Source: RI-153 sp041391225
GTDB lineage: Bacteria; Chloroflexota; Anaerolineae; Caldilineales; Caldilineaceae
Assembly (NCBI GenBank): GCA_041391225.1
Contig: JAWKOL010000012.1
Location: 1-64,000, forward strand
Direction of reading: 5' to 3'
DNA length: 64,000 bases
Of this stretch, positions 16,689 to 26,035 are shown piece by piece. Each line of letters starts with the position of its first letter. Position 1 is the stretch's first letter. The notes under the pieces were generated by a model, which was not told the origin of the DNA, did not search any database, and saw nothing but the letters and a program-made list of their open reading frames with translations. The translations under genes and the position numbers were made by a program.

Positions 16689-16934
16689 ATGATGCGCTTG
16701 AAATCCCTCTCTCTCCCTCTCAAGATCGCCCTCATCTTCGCGGCGCTGGGCATCGCCCTCACCGTGGTGGGCGTGGTCCGCGGCAATGTGCCGTTGAACC
16801 CGGCCAGCATCGGCATGGCGCTGCTGATCGGCGGCGGTAGCTGGTTCCTCGTCTCCTGGGCCGTGGCCACCGCCGCCGTGGACGTGGAAAGCGACATCGC
16901 AGAGGCGGAGGAGAGCGATCCGCGTGCGGGATGA
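16689..16934 (+). CDS. Small two-span membrane protein, unknown
   Basis: An 81-residue hypothetical protein. It has a short basic N-terminus, two hydrophobic segments (IALIFAALGIALTVVGVV and GMALLIGGGSWFLVSWAVATA) and an acidic tail, DIAEAEESD. CAGGAG precedes the tandem ATGATG start. No family is recognised. Coding is supported by ribosome site, codon use and a coherent membrane profile. Confidence 0.6.
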   Translation: MMRLKSLSLPLKIALIFAALGIALTVVGVVRGNVPLNPASIGMALLIGGGSWFLVSWAVATAAVDVESDIAEAEESDPRAG

Positions 16935-16965
16935 GTATGGTAGACTGTACGCATACTTGTAGAGG

Positions 16966-17033
16966 AATGCGTCATTCGTAATGCGTAATTGGCTCAACAC
17001 GATCTCTGGGTTACGCATCACGCATTACGCATT
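16966..17033 (+). repeat. Inverted AATGCGTAATGCGTAA repeat
   Basis: A 23-base arm at 16966-16988 pairs imperfectly with 17011-17033 (ACGCATTACGCATT motif). It occupies most of the gap before the Uma2 gene. Confidence 0.6.
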
Positions 17034-17053
17034 CGGAGTCCAGGGAGATCCGA

Positions 17054-17755
17054 ATGACCGAAATCGCCACCCTACCCGAAACCACCGCATCGATCCAGCA
17101 GAAAACCGATCCACAGCCGAGCATCACACTGGCGGCTGCGCACAAAGACAGCGTCTCCGCAGCATCGAACGACGAGACAATGCCCGCGCCCTTCCCCACG
17201 AAGGCGATGACGCCGGAGGAGTTTGCCGCATTACCGGACGACGAAAATCGCTATGAATACATCAAGGGGGAGGCCCGAGCTATGTCACCAGCCGGAGGCC
17301 GTCACGGCGGCATTGCAACACGTTTGATTGTGCTGCTTGGCAAAACGCTGACACCGTCAGACCATATTTTTGACTCCAGCACCGGCTACCGGCTGCCTGG
17401 CGGCGATGTCCTTTCGCCCGACGTGTCGGTGATCCTGGCGGGCCGCCTGCCTGAGGAAGAGGAACCGGTCGGCTTTATCGAACTGGCCCCCGATCTGGCC
17501 GTGGAAATCGCCTCGCCCAGCGATCCGTACACCTACTTGCAAGAAAAGGCCCGCGCCTACCTGGACTGGGGCGTCAAAGCTGTCTGGATCGTCGATCCTG
17601 AACTGCGCCAGGTGATGGTCCACACCGCCGAGCAGATCGTACGCCGCCACGGCGAAGACAGCCTCGACGGCGGCGAAGCCGTCCCCAACTTCCGCGCCGC
17701 CCTGGCCGACATCTTCCCTGCGCAGCGGACCCAATCACCAGTCACCAATCCCTAA
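17054..17755 (+). CDS. Uma2-family putative endonuclease
   Basis: A 233-residue Uma2 (DUF820, PF05685) protein with a PD-(D/E)xK-like nuclease core. The family signature is visible: MTPEEFAALPDDENRYEYIKGE, then LSPDVSVIL with the active-site Asp, then PDLAVEIASPSD with Glu, then KARAYLDWGVKAVWIVDP. The family is abundant in cyanobacteria and Chloroflexota, often in many copies, with poorly known roles. GGGAG precedes the ATG. The first 45 residues are a low-complexity Thr/Ala/Gln-rich leader outside the domain. The last residues overlap a short CACCAGTCACCAATC repeat. Confidence 0.85.
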   Translation: MTEIATLPETTASIQQKTDPQPSITLAAAHKDSVSAASNDETMPAPFPTKAMTPEEFAALPDDENRYEYIKGEARAMSPAGGRHGGIATRLIVLLGKTLTPSDHIFDSSTGYRLPGGDVLSPDVSVILAGRLPEEEEPVGFIELAPDLAVEIASPSDPYTYLQEKARAYLDWGVKAVWIVDPELRQVMVHTAEQIVRRHGEDSLDGGEAVPNFRAALADIFPAQRTQSPVTNP

Positions 17756-17777
17756 TCACCCTCTTTGGAGACAAACA

Positions 17778-18599
17778 TTGCCTGCTCACAACATCTCTCG
17801 CCTCAAGACCACCCGCGCCGTCCTCTTTGATATGGACGGCGTCGTCTATGTCGGCAACCAGCCGCTCCCCGGCGTCCAGGACCTGCTCGACTACCTCGAC
17901 GTCACAGGACGCATCTGGTCGTTCGTCACCAACAATTCCTCGCGCACGCCGCAGATGTTCGCCGACAAGGTGCAGGGCATGGGCATGCGTGTCGGCGCGG
18001 ACCACATCCTCACCAGTTCGCTGGTCACCGCGATGTGGATGGCCGAAGAGTTCCCCAACCGCGGCAAAGTCTACGCGCTGGGCGAGACCGGTCTCATCAC
18101 CGCCCTCACCGACGCCGGATTCACCCTGGTGGAAGATCCGTTTGAAGCCGAGTTCGTCGTCTCGGGCATCAACTTCAGCCTCACCTATCGTATGTTGGAG
18201 GACGCCACCCTGGGCATCCGTAACGGCGCTCGCTTCATCGGCACCAACATCGATCCCACCTACCCCACCGAGCGCGGACAGATCCCCGGCACCGGGTCGA
18301 TCCTGGCGCTGCTCGAAGCGGCCGGCGGCGTCAAGCCCACCATCATCGGCAAACCCTTCCCCGGCATGTTCCACCAGATCATGCACCGGCTCAAGAGCGA
18401 ACCCGCCACCACCCTCATGATCGGCGACCGCTACGAAACCGACATCGTCGGCGCGATTGAAATGGGCATCGCCACCGCCGCCGTCACCACGGGCATCAAC
18501 AGCCGCGAGGAATTCGAGCAAGCCGCGCCCCAACCCGATCTCATCCTCAGCGGCCTGCCGGAATTGCTGGCGTGCTTCAAAGAGGCGGATGGAAGATGA
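17778..18599 (+). CDS. HAD-IIA family phosphatase (NagD/phosphoglycolate-phosphatase-like)
   Basis: A 273-residue haloacid-dehalogenase superfamily phosphatase. Motif I is LFDMDGVVYVG with nucleophile and acid aspartates near 17-19. Motif II is FVTNNSSRTP. The C2-type cap lies between, and motifs III and IV are IIGKPFP and TLMIGDRYETDIVGA. The class acts on small sugar phosphates, nucleotides or phosphoglycolate, and the substrate cannot be told. Start TTG 17778 with GGAG upstream. It lies 22 bases after the Uma2 gene and may be co-transcribed. Confidence 0.88.
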   Translation: MPAHNISRLKTTRAVLFDMDGVVYVGNQPLPGVQDLLDYLDVTGRIWSFVTNNSSRTPQMFADKVQGMGMRVGADHILTSSLVTAMWMAEEFPNRGKVYALGETGLITALTDAGFTLVEDPFEAEFVVSGINFSLTYRMLEDATLGIRNGARFIGTNIDPTYPTERGQIPGTGSILALLEAAGGVKPTIIGKPFPGMFHQIMHRLKSEPATTLMIGDRYETDIVGAIEMGIATAAVTTGINSREEFEQAAPQPDLILSGLPELLACFKEADGR

Positions 18600-18600
18600 C

Positions 18601-18645
18601 AAGGTGAGGGGGTGATAAGGTGATCGCCTCACCTTGCCACCCCGT
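18601..18645 (+). repeat. AAGGTGAGGGGGTGA inverted repeat
   Basis: AAGGTGAGG (18601-18609) and CCTCACCTT (18628-18636) pair around a second AAGGTGA unit. It directly follows the HAD stop. Confidence 0.5.
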
Positions 18646-18684
18646 CACACCCTCATCTTCATCATCCCCTTCCCCCACAACTTT

Positions 18685-18714
18685 TTGACCGCGCCCGAAC
18701 ATCTGCACTACAAT
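18685..18714 (+). promoter_or_regulatory. Promoter predicted to give a leaderless rlmN transcript
   Basis: TTGACC (18685-18690), an 18-base spacer and TACAAT (18709-18714). The rlmN ATG at 18722 begins only 8 bases after the -10 box, so transcription should start at or next to the start codon, and no ribosome site is possible. Confidence 0.6.
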
Positions 18715-18721
18715 CAAGGGT

Positions 18722-19831
<1,110 letters not shown>

Positions 19832-19851
19832 AGATCAGGGGCTTCGGTGCG

Positions 19852-19888
19852 ACAAAAAGCAAAAGCGCCAGCCCGTTTGGACTGACGC
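19852..19888 (-). terminator. Intrinsic terminator of rpmB
   Basis: On the minus strand a 10-bp GC-rich stem (GCGTCAGTCC with GGGCTGGCGC, two G-U pairs, 4-base loop) is followed by TTTTGCTTTTTG. It lies 36 bases after the rpmB stop. Confidence 0.75.
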
Positions 19889-19923
19889 CTGTGCTTCTCG
19901 TTTCGGCGAATCTAGACTTTACT

Positions 19924-20103
19924 CTAGACCTTGTTCAAGGTCTTGATGCAAGAGGAGCAAAGCTTCTTCGACACCGACCGGCCATTCTCGAAGACCTTAA
20001 CCTTCTGCACGTTGATCGACCACTTCGTGCGGGTCGCCTTCTTAGACCAGGGACGGTTGTTGCCGAACTGAGGGCCTTTGCCGCAGTTTTCGCACTTAGC
20101 CAT
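19924..20103 (-). CDS. rpmB: 50S ribosomal protein L28
   Basis: A 59-residue ribosomal protein read from ATG 20103 to TAG at 19924-19926. It begins MAKCENCGKGPQFGNNRP, continues WSKKATRTKWSINVQKVKV and ends CSSCIKTLNKV. It has two CxxC pairs (CENC and CSSC), the zinc-binding form of L28. GGGAG precedes the ATG, and a clear intrinsic terminator follows. It converges with rlmN. Confidence 0.95.
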   Translation of the reverse strand: MAKCENCGKGPQFGNNRPWSKKATRTKWSINVQKVKVFENGRSVSKKLCSSCIKTLNKV

Positions 20104-20251
20104 GAGTTACACTCCCAAATCAAGAATCGTAGTCGAGCCCGCTTTGTTCGTGAATGCCCAAACGCAGACACAAGGAAATGGGTATCGACGGGTCCATAAA
20201 CAAACCGTAGAACATTATCACAGGCAGGGGTGGAAGTCAAAGATTACGGGT

Positions 20252-20305
20252 TTGCAGGTTGCAGGTTGCAGGTTGCAGGTTGCAGGTTGCAGGTTGCAGG
20301 TTGCA
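20252..20305 (+). repeat. Heptanucleotide tandem repeat (TTGCAGG) about 7.7 copies
   Basis: An uninterrupted run of TTGCAGG units, a short tandem repeat of the heptamer type known from filamentous cyanobacteria and other phyla. It sits between divergent rpmB and the DegV gene. All forward frames are open through it, but the DegV start lies 136 bases downstream. Confidence 0.9.
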
Positions 20306-20440
20306 CCAACAATTGTCACCTGCCACTTGCCAAACCTGCATACACCAATACAGAAACCGTGCCGCCATCGGTACACGCACCACGCACTACGCACACAAAA
20401 CAGCACACAAAACGACAAGATTAGATCTGGAGCTATCGAC

Positions 20441-21301
20441 GTGGGAAAAGTTTGCATTGTCACCGACAGCAATGCGTCCATTCCCCAGGAAACCCTGGAC
20501 AAATACCCTATCGAGGTGATCCCCCATGTGATCCGCATGGGCCGAGATCGCCACGAAGAGACGCCCGACATGACGGTGGATGGTCTGTTTCAGTTACTAC
20601 GCGAAAAGCAAAGCAGCGGGCAACCCGTCTTGCCGGAATTAGAGGCGCCCAACATCAACACGATTCTCGATTGCTATCAGCGCGTCACCCGCCGCGGCGA
20701 CGAGATCGTCTCCATCCACATGAGCAGCCACCTCAGCCCCATGTGGGCGCAGTCGCGCAAGGCTGCCGAGATGATGATGGGCCGCTATCGCATCCGCGTT
20801 ATCGACAGCCTGAGCACGTCTTTGGGCCTGGGGGTGCTGGTGGAACTGGCCGCCAAAGCCGCCGACGACGGCGCCAATCTGCACGAGATCGCCCGCATCA
20901 TCAACGGCGCCGTGCCGCATCTGTACGTCACCTTTTTCGCCGAAACGCTCAACTACCTGGAGCGTTCTGCTCATTTGGGCGCGGCGCAGAGCGTCCTCGG
21001 CACCATGTTGGGCATCAAGGCCATGCTCACCATGGAAGATGGCAAGCTCATCCCGCTGGAGAAGGTACAGAGCCGTGAAGAAGTGGTGGACAAACTCTAC
21101 GATTTCGTGGCTGAGTTCGCTTTCATCGATCAAGTGGGCGTGGTGCAGCATCGCTACGAACAGACACAGGAAATGTTCCTGGATCGACTCAAAGAAGGAC
21201 AGCCCAGGATCAAGCCCCGCCAACTGCACTACCCGCCCAGCCTGGCCGTCCACCTCGGCCCAAGTGTCCTGGGCGTCGTCGTCTACGAAGGGATGATTTA
21301 A
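20441..21301 (+). CDS. DegV family fatty-acid-binding protein
   Basis: A 286-residue DegV/FakB-like protein that binds one fatty acid and in Gram-positives hands it to FakA kinase. Start GTG 20441 with GGAG upstream gives GKVCIVTDSNASIP, the canonical DegV N-terminus. IVSIHMSSHLSPMWAQSR contains the lipid-carboxylate-binding Ser region, and VIDSLSTSLGLGVLV the second signature. Longer in-frame sequence upstream crosses the heptamer repeat and is not part of the protein. It ends 1 base before recG, so the two are likely an operon. Confidence 0.88.
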   Translation: MGKVCIVTDSNASIPQETLDKYPIEVIPHVIRMGRDRHEETPDMTVDGLFQLLREKQSSGQPVLPELEAPNINTILDCYQRVTRRGDEIVSIHMSSHLSPMWAQSRKAAEMMMGRYRIRVIDSLSTSLGLGVLVELAAKAADDGANLHEIARIINGAVPHLYVTFFAETLNYLERSAHLGAAQSVLGTMLGIKAMLTMEDGKLIPLEKVQSREEVVDKLYDFVAEFAFIDQVGVVQHRYEQTQEMFLDRLKEGQPRIKPRQLHYPPSLAVHLGPSVLGVVVYEGMI

Positions 21302-21302
21302 G

Positions 21303-23783
21303 ATGTCGAAATCTGTGTTGCAGCGGCTGCGCGATGTGCTGAGCCTGGAAGAAAAGAACAATTGGGCGGCCACGGCTGTCGCCGGCGGCTTTCGTGCCTT
21401 CAAAGAAATCTGGGAGGCCGACGCGCGTAAGGCCGGTCACGAAGCCGCCTGGGTGCGCCAGATCGGTGACCGTATCCAACGCTACGCCGACGCCGCCCGC
21501 GAAGAACGCGCCGGCATCGCTCGCCAGATTCTGGGCATGCTGGATCGTCCGCAGGAAATCGACAGCGCTCTGCGCCATGTAGACCGGATCGGCGACGCCG
21601 CCACGCAGCGCGCCGTCACCGCCGAGGACGATCTCACGCCCGCAATTCCCCCGCCAGGACCAACACCGCGCGCACGCCCGCAACGTCGCCCCATACCCAC
21701 CAACGGCGATGTTCTCGACGCGCCTGTGGAGACCGTGGCCGGCATCGGCCCAGCCACCGCCGAAGTACTGGCCCGCCTGGGCATCGACACTGTAGAAGAC
21801 CTGATCTGGCACCTGCCCACCCGCCACGACGACTACAGCGAACTGCGCCCCATCGCCGATCTGCTTCCCGGCGAACAACTCGCCATCGTCGCCAATTTAT
21901 GGAAAGTTGAACAGCGTAAACTTGGCTTCAACCGCGTCATGGTGCAGGGCGTTTTCAACGACGGCACCGGCACCTTACGCGCCACCTGGTGGACGCCCTA
22001 CAAGGCTCGTGAATTGGTGGAAGGCAAAACCTACCGCCTCATGGGCAAAGTCGATCTGCACATGGGGCAGAAAGTGCTCAACAGCCCACACCTGGAGCCG
22101 TTGCGCGGCAAAGCCCTGGGCAAGGGCGCCATCCTACCCGTCTATCCGCTTACTGAGGGGATGAAAAGCAGCGAACGACTCAGCCGCCTGATCGAAAAGG
22201 CGCTCAACGTGGCAAAGTCCGCCATCATCGATCCGCTGCCCGAGGACCTGCGCCGCCGCTTCGACCTCGTCGATCTGGTCACTGCGCTGGAACAGATCCA
22301 CACGCCAAACAGCGTGGAAAGCCTCGATGCCGCCAAGAAGCGCCTGGCCTTCGACGAATTTTTCTACATTCAACTGGGCGTGCAGCAACGTCGTCACCTG
22401 TTGCAGCAGGCCACTGCGCCTTCGCTCGTCGCCCCCAACGGCCTCGTAGACAGTTTCGCCGACGCCCTGCCCTTCGCGCTCACCGGCGCACAGCGCCGCG
22501 TCGTCGACGAGATCGCCAACGATCTGGCGCGCACGGTACCCATGAGCCGCATGGTGCAGGGCGATGTGGGCAGCGGCAAGACCGTCGTCGCCGCCGCTGC
22601 CATGCTGATCGCGGTGGCCAATGGCGCGCAGTCGGCGTTGCTGGCGCCCACCCAGATCCTGGCCGAGCAGCATCACCGCGGCCTGAGCAAGATCCTGGGC
22701 GAGTTGGTCCGCGCCGACGGCCGCCCGCTGCGCGTGGAACTGCTCACCGGGCGCGTCACCGGCGCGGCGCGGCAGACGATCCTCGACGCGCTGGCCAACG
22801 GCGAAATCGACGTCATCGTCGGCACCACCGCCCTGATCCAGGAAGGCGTGGACTTCCACAATCTGGCTTTCGTCGTCGTGGATGAACAGCACCGCTTCGG
22901 CGTGGAACAGCGCGCCATCCTGCGCAACAAGGGCGCCGACGGTCAAAGTACGCCGGTGCCGCACATGCTGGTGATGAGCGCCACGCCGATTCCGCGTAGC
23001 CTGGCGCTTACGATCTACGGCGATCTCGATGTCAGCGTCATCGACGAGATGCCGCCGGGCCGTCAGCCCATCACCACCAAACGCTTCCAGCCCACCGAGC
23101 GCGAACGGCTCTACGCCTTCCTCAAACGTCAAATCGGCGAAGGCCGACAGGGCTACATCATCTACCCGCTGGTGGAAGAGAGCGACAAGATCGACGTGGG
23201 CGCAGCCGTAGACGAACACGCGCGCCTGAGCCAAGACGTTTTCACCGAGCAACGGCTGGGCCTGCTGCATGGGCGGCTCAGCGGCAGCGAAAAGGACGAA
23301 GTGATGCGCGCCTTCGCCAATCACGAACTCGACGTGTTGGTGAGCACCAGCGTGGTGGAAGTGGGCGTCGACGTGCCCAACGCCACCGTGATGCTTATCG
23401 AAGACGCCGAACGCTTCGGGCTGGCGCAGCTTCACCAGTTCCGCGGGCGTGTGGGGCGCGGCGAGCATCAGAGCTACTGCGCCCTGGTGAGCAAAGCCGC
23501 CAACGAGAACGCCGCCGAACGCCTCAACGCCCTGGTAGAGACCACCGACGGTTTCAAGCTGGCCGAAAAGGATCTGGAACTGCGCGGCCCCGGCGACTTC
23601 CTGGGGACGCGGCAGAGCGGCCTGCCCGACCTGCAAATGGCGCAACTGGGCGACACCGTCACCCTGGCCCTGGCCCAACAGGCCGCCCAATCGCTCTTCG
23701 CCGAAGACCCCGAACTGATCAATCACCCGCTGCTGCGCGCCCGCGTCGACCGCTTCTGGCGCGGTCATGGGGATGTGAACTAG
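21303..23783 (+). CDS. recG: ATP-dependent DNA helicase RecG
   Basis: Branch-migrating helicase that reverses stalled forks and processes Holliday junctions, 826 residues. After an N-terminal extension of about 140 residues come the wedge/OB domain (helix-hairpin-helix-like VETVAGIGPATAEVLARLGI, then LPTRHDDY and the RATWW region), Walker A MVQGDVGSGKTVVAAAAM, Walker B DEQHRFGVEQR, SATPIPRS (motif III), TSVVEVGVDVPNA (motif V) and the QFRGRVGRGEHQSYC motif VI. The C-terminal TRG segment includes RQSGLPDLQMAQL. All motifs are intact, in contrast to nearby recJ. Confidence 0.96.
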   Translation: MSKSVLQRLRDVLSLEEKNNWAATAVAGGFRAFKEIWEADARKAGHEAAWVRQIGDRIQRYADAAREERAGIARQILGMLDRPQEIDSALRHVDRIGDAATQRAVTAEDDLTPAIPPPGPTPRARPQRRPIPTNGDVLDAPVETVAGIGPATAEVLARLGIDTVEDLIWHLPTRHDDYSELRPIADLLPGEQLAIVANLWKVEQRKLGFNRVMVQGVFNDGTGTLRATWWTPYKARELVEGKTYRLMGKVDLHMGQKVLNSPHLEPLRGKALGKGAILPVYPLTEGMKSSERLSRLIEKALNVAKSAIIDPLPEDLRRRFDLVDLVTALEQIHTPNSVESLDAAKKRLAFDEFFYIQLGVQQRRHLLQQATAPSLVAPNGLVDSFADALPFALTGAQRRVVDEIANDLARTVPMSRMVQGDVGSGKTVVAAAAMLIAVANGAQSALLAPTQILAEQHHRGLSKILGELVRADGRPLRVELLTGRVTGAARQTILDALANGEIDVIVGTTALIQEGVDFHNLAFVVVDEQHRFGVEQRAILRNKGADGQSTPVPHMLVMSATPIPRSLALTIYGDLDVSVIDEMPPGRQPITTKRFQPTERERLYAFLKRQIGEGRQGYIIYPLVEESDKIDVGAAVDEHARLSQDVFTEQRLGLLHGRLSGSEKDEVMRAFANHELDVLVSTSVVEVGVDVPNATVMLIEDAERFGLAQLHQFRGRVGRGEHQSYCALVSKAANENAAERLNALVETTDGFKLAEKDLELRGPGDFLGTRQSGLPDLQMAQLGDTVTLALAQQAAQSLFAEDPELINHPLLRARVDRFWRGHGDVN

Positions 23784-23825
23784 ATCCTGCTCGCTACAAA
23801 CGTATAACACCTCAATCTGGGGATA

Positions 23826-23866
23826 AACGAAGTGATGCCTTGTATTACACAAGACATCACTTCGTT
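23826..23866 (+). terminator. Strong hairpin after recG
   Basis: A 12-bp stem AACGAAGTGATG/CATCACTTCGTT continues after one mismatch with CTTGT/ACAAG, leaving a 5-base loop. It lies 43 bases after recG and ends in TTCGTTCTGTT. A probable terminator. Confidence 0.7.
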
Positions 23867-23927
23867 CTGTTCGCATAACGCAAATCCTTCCCTTGTTTCT
23901 TGTTGCTCATTATGCTAACACAGGCAC

Positions 23928-24185
23928 ATGTATCGCGTCCTTTTCACCAAAGAAGCAGCAAAATCGCTCAAACAAATGCCACGTAACACGGCGAGGCGTG
24001 TCCAGGAGAAACTCGCAATCCTGGCACAGGATCCGTATGCGTCGCAGAACAACGTGACGAAACTACAGAATCGCCCCGGCTATCGGTTGCGTGTGGGTGA
24101 TTGGCATATGATTTATGAGCTAGAAGGTGAGCAGATCGTGATTCTGGTTCTAAAGATTGCTCCACGTGGTGAGGTGTATCGATGA
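23928..24185 (+). CDS. RelE/ParE-family toxin
   Basis: An 85-residue type II toxin of the RelE superfamily (mRNA interferase fold). MYRVLFTKEAAKSLKQMPRN is the N-terminal strand-helix, and YRLRVGDWHMIYELEGEQIVILVLKIAPRGEVY holds the conserved Arg and the C-terminal strands. Its stop overlaps the antitoxin start by ATGA, and the toxin comes first, as in higBA-like operons. The target is probably ribosome-bound mRNA, by family. Confidence 0.85.
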   Translation: MYRVLFTKEAAKSLKQMPRNTARRVQEKLAILAQDPYASQNNVTKLQNRPGYRLRVGDWHMIYELEGEQIVILVLKIAPRGEVYR

Positions 24186-24583
24186 ATCTACAAATCATTG
24201 AAAAGGACGGCAAAGCTGAATGGGCCGTTATTCCGTATGAAGTGTACGAACGCTTGATCGAAGACGCTGAGATGCTCCAAGACATCCGCGACTACGATGA
24301 AGCCAAGCAGCGCATCGCAGACGGTGAGGAATTGATCCCCAGTGAGGTTGTCTTTGCACTTGTGCATGGCGAAAACCCTGTACGCGTCTGGCGAAGACAT
24401 CGTGGATTGACGCAAGATGAACTCGCCGCAGAGGCTGGGATCAGCAAATCCTATCTATCGCAGATCGAATCGGGCAAACGACAAGGTACTGCGACGGTCC
24501 TGGCGGCGCTGGCGCAGGCGTTGCATGTCTCCGTTGATGATCTGATATTGAACGAGCATAAGGTTGATGCAACGAATGGATGA
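24182..24583 (+). CDS. XRE-family antitoxin (RelB/HigA-like)
   Basis: A 133-residue antitoxin. The N-terminal 70 residues contain the Phd/YefM-like toxin-binding stretch AEWAVIPYEVYERLIEDAEMLQDI. The C-terminal HTH_XRE domain runs from VRVWRRHRGLTQDELAAEAG through SKSYLSQIESGKRQGTATVLAALAQAL. It overlaps the upstream toxin (ATGA), so the two form a module that would autoregulate from upstream. The 3' end overlaps the next reading frame by about 20 bases. Confidence 0.85.
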   Translation: MNLQIIEKDGKAEWAVIPYEVYERLIEDAEMLQDIRDYDEAKQRIADGEELIPSEVVFALVHGENPVRVWRRHRGLTQDELAAEAGISKSYLSQIESGKRQGTATVLAALAQALHVSVDDLILNEHKVDATNG

Positions 24584-25027
24584 CGTTTCACTGTTGAAAA
24601 CGGTACTAGCTCAGCACTGGCCTAGCGCAAGGGGTAAAAAGGTCGCACGTTACGTTGACAAGTTCTGGGATCGACAAAGAAGGGGACAGAGGATCAGCGG
24701 TGTTGTCGAAGGCAATCATGGTGACTATACGGTGTCCATACATTCATTGCGGACCCCGATAGCTTCATCGCAATTCGACGCATTGAGCGTGAAGAGATTC
24801 AGGGGCTTGACAGCCTGAAACGCTACTTGGAGAGCGTCACACTTGACGATCTGGTGAAATCTTTGCGTGCAAAGGGAGTGACGCAGAAGGCATTCTGTGA
24901 AGCAATCGGCATGAGCACGAAGCATCTATCTACCGTAAAATCAAGCGAGCTAAAAAATAGACGATACCATGAGCTAGGCGCAATCAAGCTTGCCGTGCTT
25001 TGGGTCATGGAAAATATCGAAGAATAA
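24564..25027 (+). pseudogene. SWIM-protein-like gene, frameshifted and lacking its zinc finger
   Basis: The first frame gives KVARYVDKFWDRQRRGQRIS and VVEGNHGDYTVSIH. A shift near 24740 then gives FIADPDSFIAIRRIERE, followed by LESVTLDDLVKSLRAKGV and TQKAFCEAIGMSTKHLSTVK, ending MENIEE at 25027. The layout resembles the segments before and after a SWIM zinc finger, but the CxC...CxH motif itself is absent at the junction. I therefore suspect a small deletion. The final part is helix-turn-helix-like. Family assignment is tentative. Confidence 0.4.
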
Positions 25028-25033
25028 CAGGAG

Positions 25034-25735
25034 ATGTATGTGCGCACAATCGGGCTACTAGGCGGCATGAGTTGGGAGAGCACCGAACTTTACTACCGCT
25101 GGATCAACGAAGGCGTGAAGCGACGGCTGGGCGGGCTGCACTCGGCGCGGATCGTGCTGGTGAGCGTCGACTTTGAGGAAATCGAGAAGCTGCAACACGC
25201 GGATCGCTGGGCCGACGCCGGCGCCGTCCTGGCTGAGGCGGCGCAGCGTGTAGAAGCGGCCGGCGCCGACTTCCTCCTGATCTGCACCAACACCATGCAC
25301 AAAGTCGCCCCCGACATCGAACGCAAGATCCAGATCCCCATCCTGCACCTGGCCGACGCCACCGCAGAACGTATCAAAGCGCATGGCATGAAGACCATCG
25401 GCCTGCTCGGCACCGATTTCACCATGGCGCAGGATTTCTATAAGGGACGGCTGAGCGAGCAGCACGGGCTGAACGTCATCGTCCCCAACGCCGCAGACCG
25501 CAAGATCGTCCACGATGTCATCTACGAAGAGTTGGTGCTGGGGATCGTCAAAGAGTCGTCGCGGCTGGAGTATCTACGCATCATGCAGCAGATGCACGAA
25601 GACGGCGCAGAGGGGATCATCGAAGGCTGCACCGAGATCGTCCTTTTGGTGCAGCAGGCGCACACGTCCATTCCGCTGTTCGACACCACGTCGATCCACG
25701 CCGAGGCGGCAGTGGAGATGGCGTTGGCGCAATAA
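25034..25735 (+). CDS. Aspartate/glutamate racemase family protein
   Basis: A 233-residue cofactor-independent racemase of the Asp/Glu/hydantoin family. It begins TIGLLGGMSWESTELYYRWIN, and the two catalytic cysteines appear in LLICTNTMHKVA and IIEGCTEIVLLV. The length is normal for YgeA-like broad-specificity amino-acid racemases or aspartate racemase. CAGGAG precedes the start. It sits between two toxin-antitoxin modules without obvious functional linkage. Confidence 0.88.
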   Translation: MYVRTIGLLGGMSWESTELYYRWINEGVKRRLGGLHSARIVLVSVDFEEIEKLQHADRWADAGAVLAEAAQRVEAAGADFLLICTNTMHKVAPDIERKIQIPILHLADATAERIKAHGMKTIGLLGTDFTMAQDFYKGRLSEQHGLNVIVPNAADRKIVHDVIYEELVLGIVKESSRLEYLRIMQQMHEDGAEGIIEGCTEIVLLVQQAHTSIPLFDTTSIHAEAAVEMALAQ

Positions 25736-25811
25736 GGTCCCATCGGTCTTGATTTTGCAGTATAATGGACGCTACAAGCTGGGCTTCAGAAGATAGAGAA
25801 GGAGCACACCC

Positions 25812-26033
25812 ATGAAAAACTGGGAAATGCTGGATGCTATCGAAAGCGCGCCGGACAAAGTCAGTGGCGCGTGGGTGTTCAAAGGTACCCGCGTTCCTGT
25901 TGCTGCGCTCTTTGAAAACTTGAGAGATGGGGCCACTGTCGATGAGTTTCTAGAATGGTTTCCTGGCGTCACTCGCCAACAGATAGAAGCTGTCCTGAAC
26001 CATGAACTGGAAGCTTTTTCGCAAGCAGCATAA
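25812..26033 (+). CDS. DUF433 antitoxin-like protein
   Basis: A 73-residue DUF433 protein, homeodomain-like, regarded as the antitoxin of DUF5615 PIN-like toxins. The signature GAWVFKGTRVPVAALFENLRDG and VDEFLEWFPGVTRQQIEAVL is intact. TATAAT occurs at 25761-25766, and AGAAGGAG precedes the ATG. The toxin gene starts 2 bases after its stop. Confidence 0.85.
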   Translation: MKNWEMLDAIESAPDKVSGAWVFKGTRVPVAALFENLRDGATVDEFLEWFPGVTRQQIEAVLNHELEAFSQAA

Positions 26034-26035
26034 CT

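Noticed and set aside
20252..20305. CRISPR array
   Set aside because: It is a 7-base tandem repeat without spacers. No other spaced direct repeats of CRISPR length or cas genes were seen.
20078..20440. N-terminal extension of the DegV protein through the heptamer repeat
   Set aside because: The extension overlaps rpmB and encodes repetitive LQVAGCR. GTG 20441 with a ribosome site gives the canonical DegV start.
22134..23876. 580-codon minus-strand frame opposite recG
   Set aside because: recG is complete with all helicase motifs on the plus strand. The antisense frame is a by-product of high GC at third positions.
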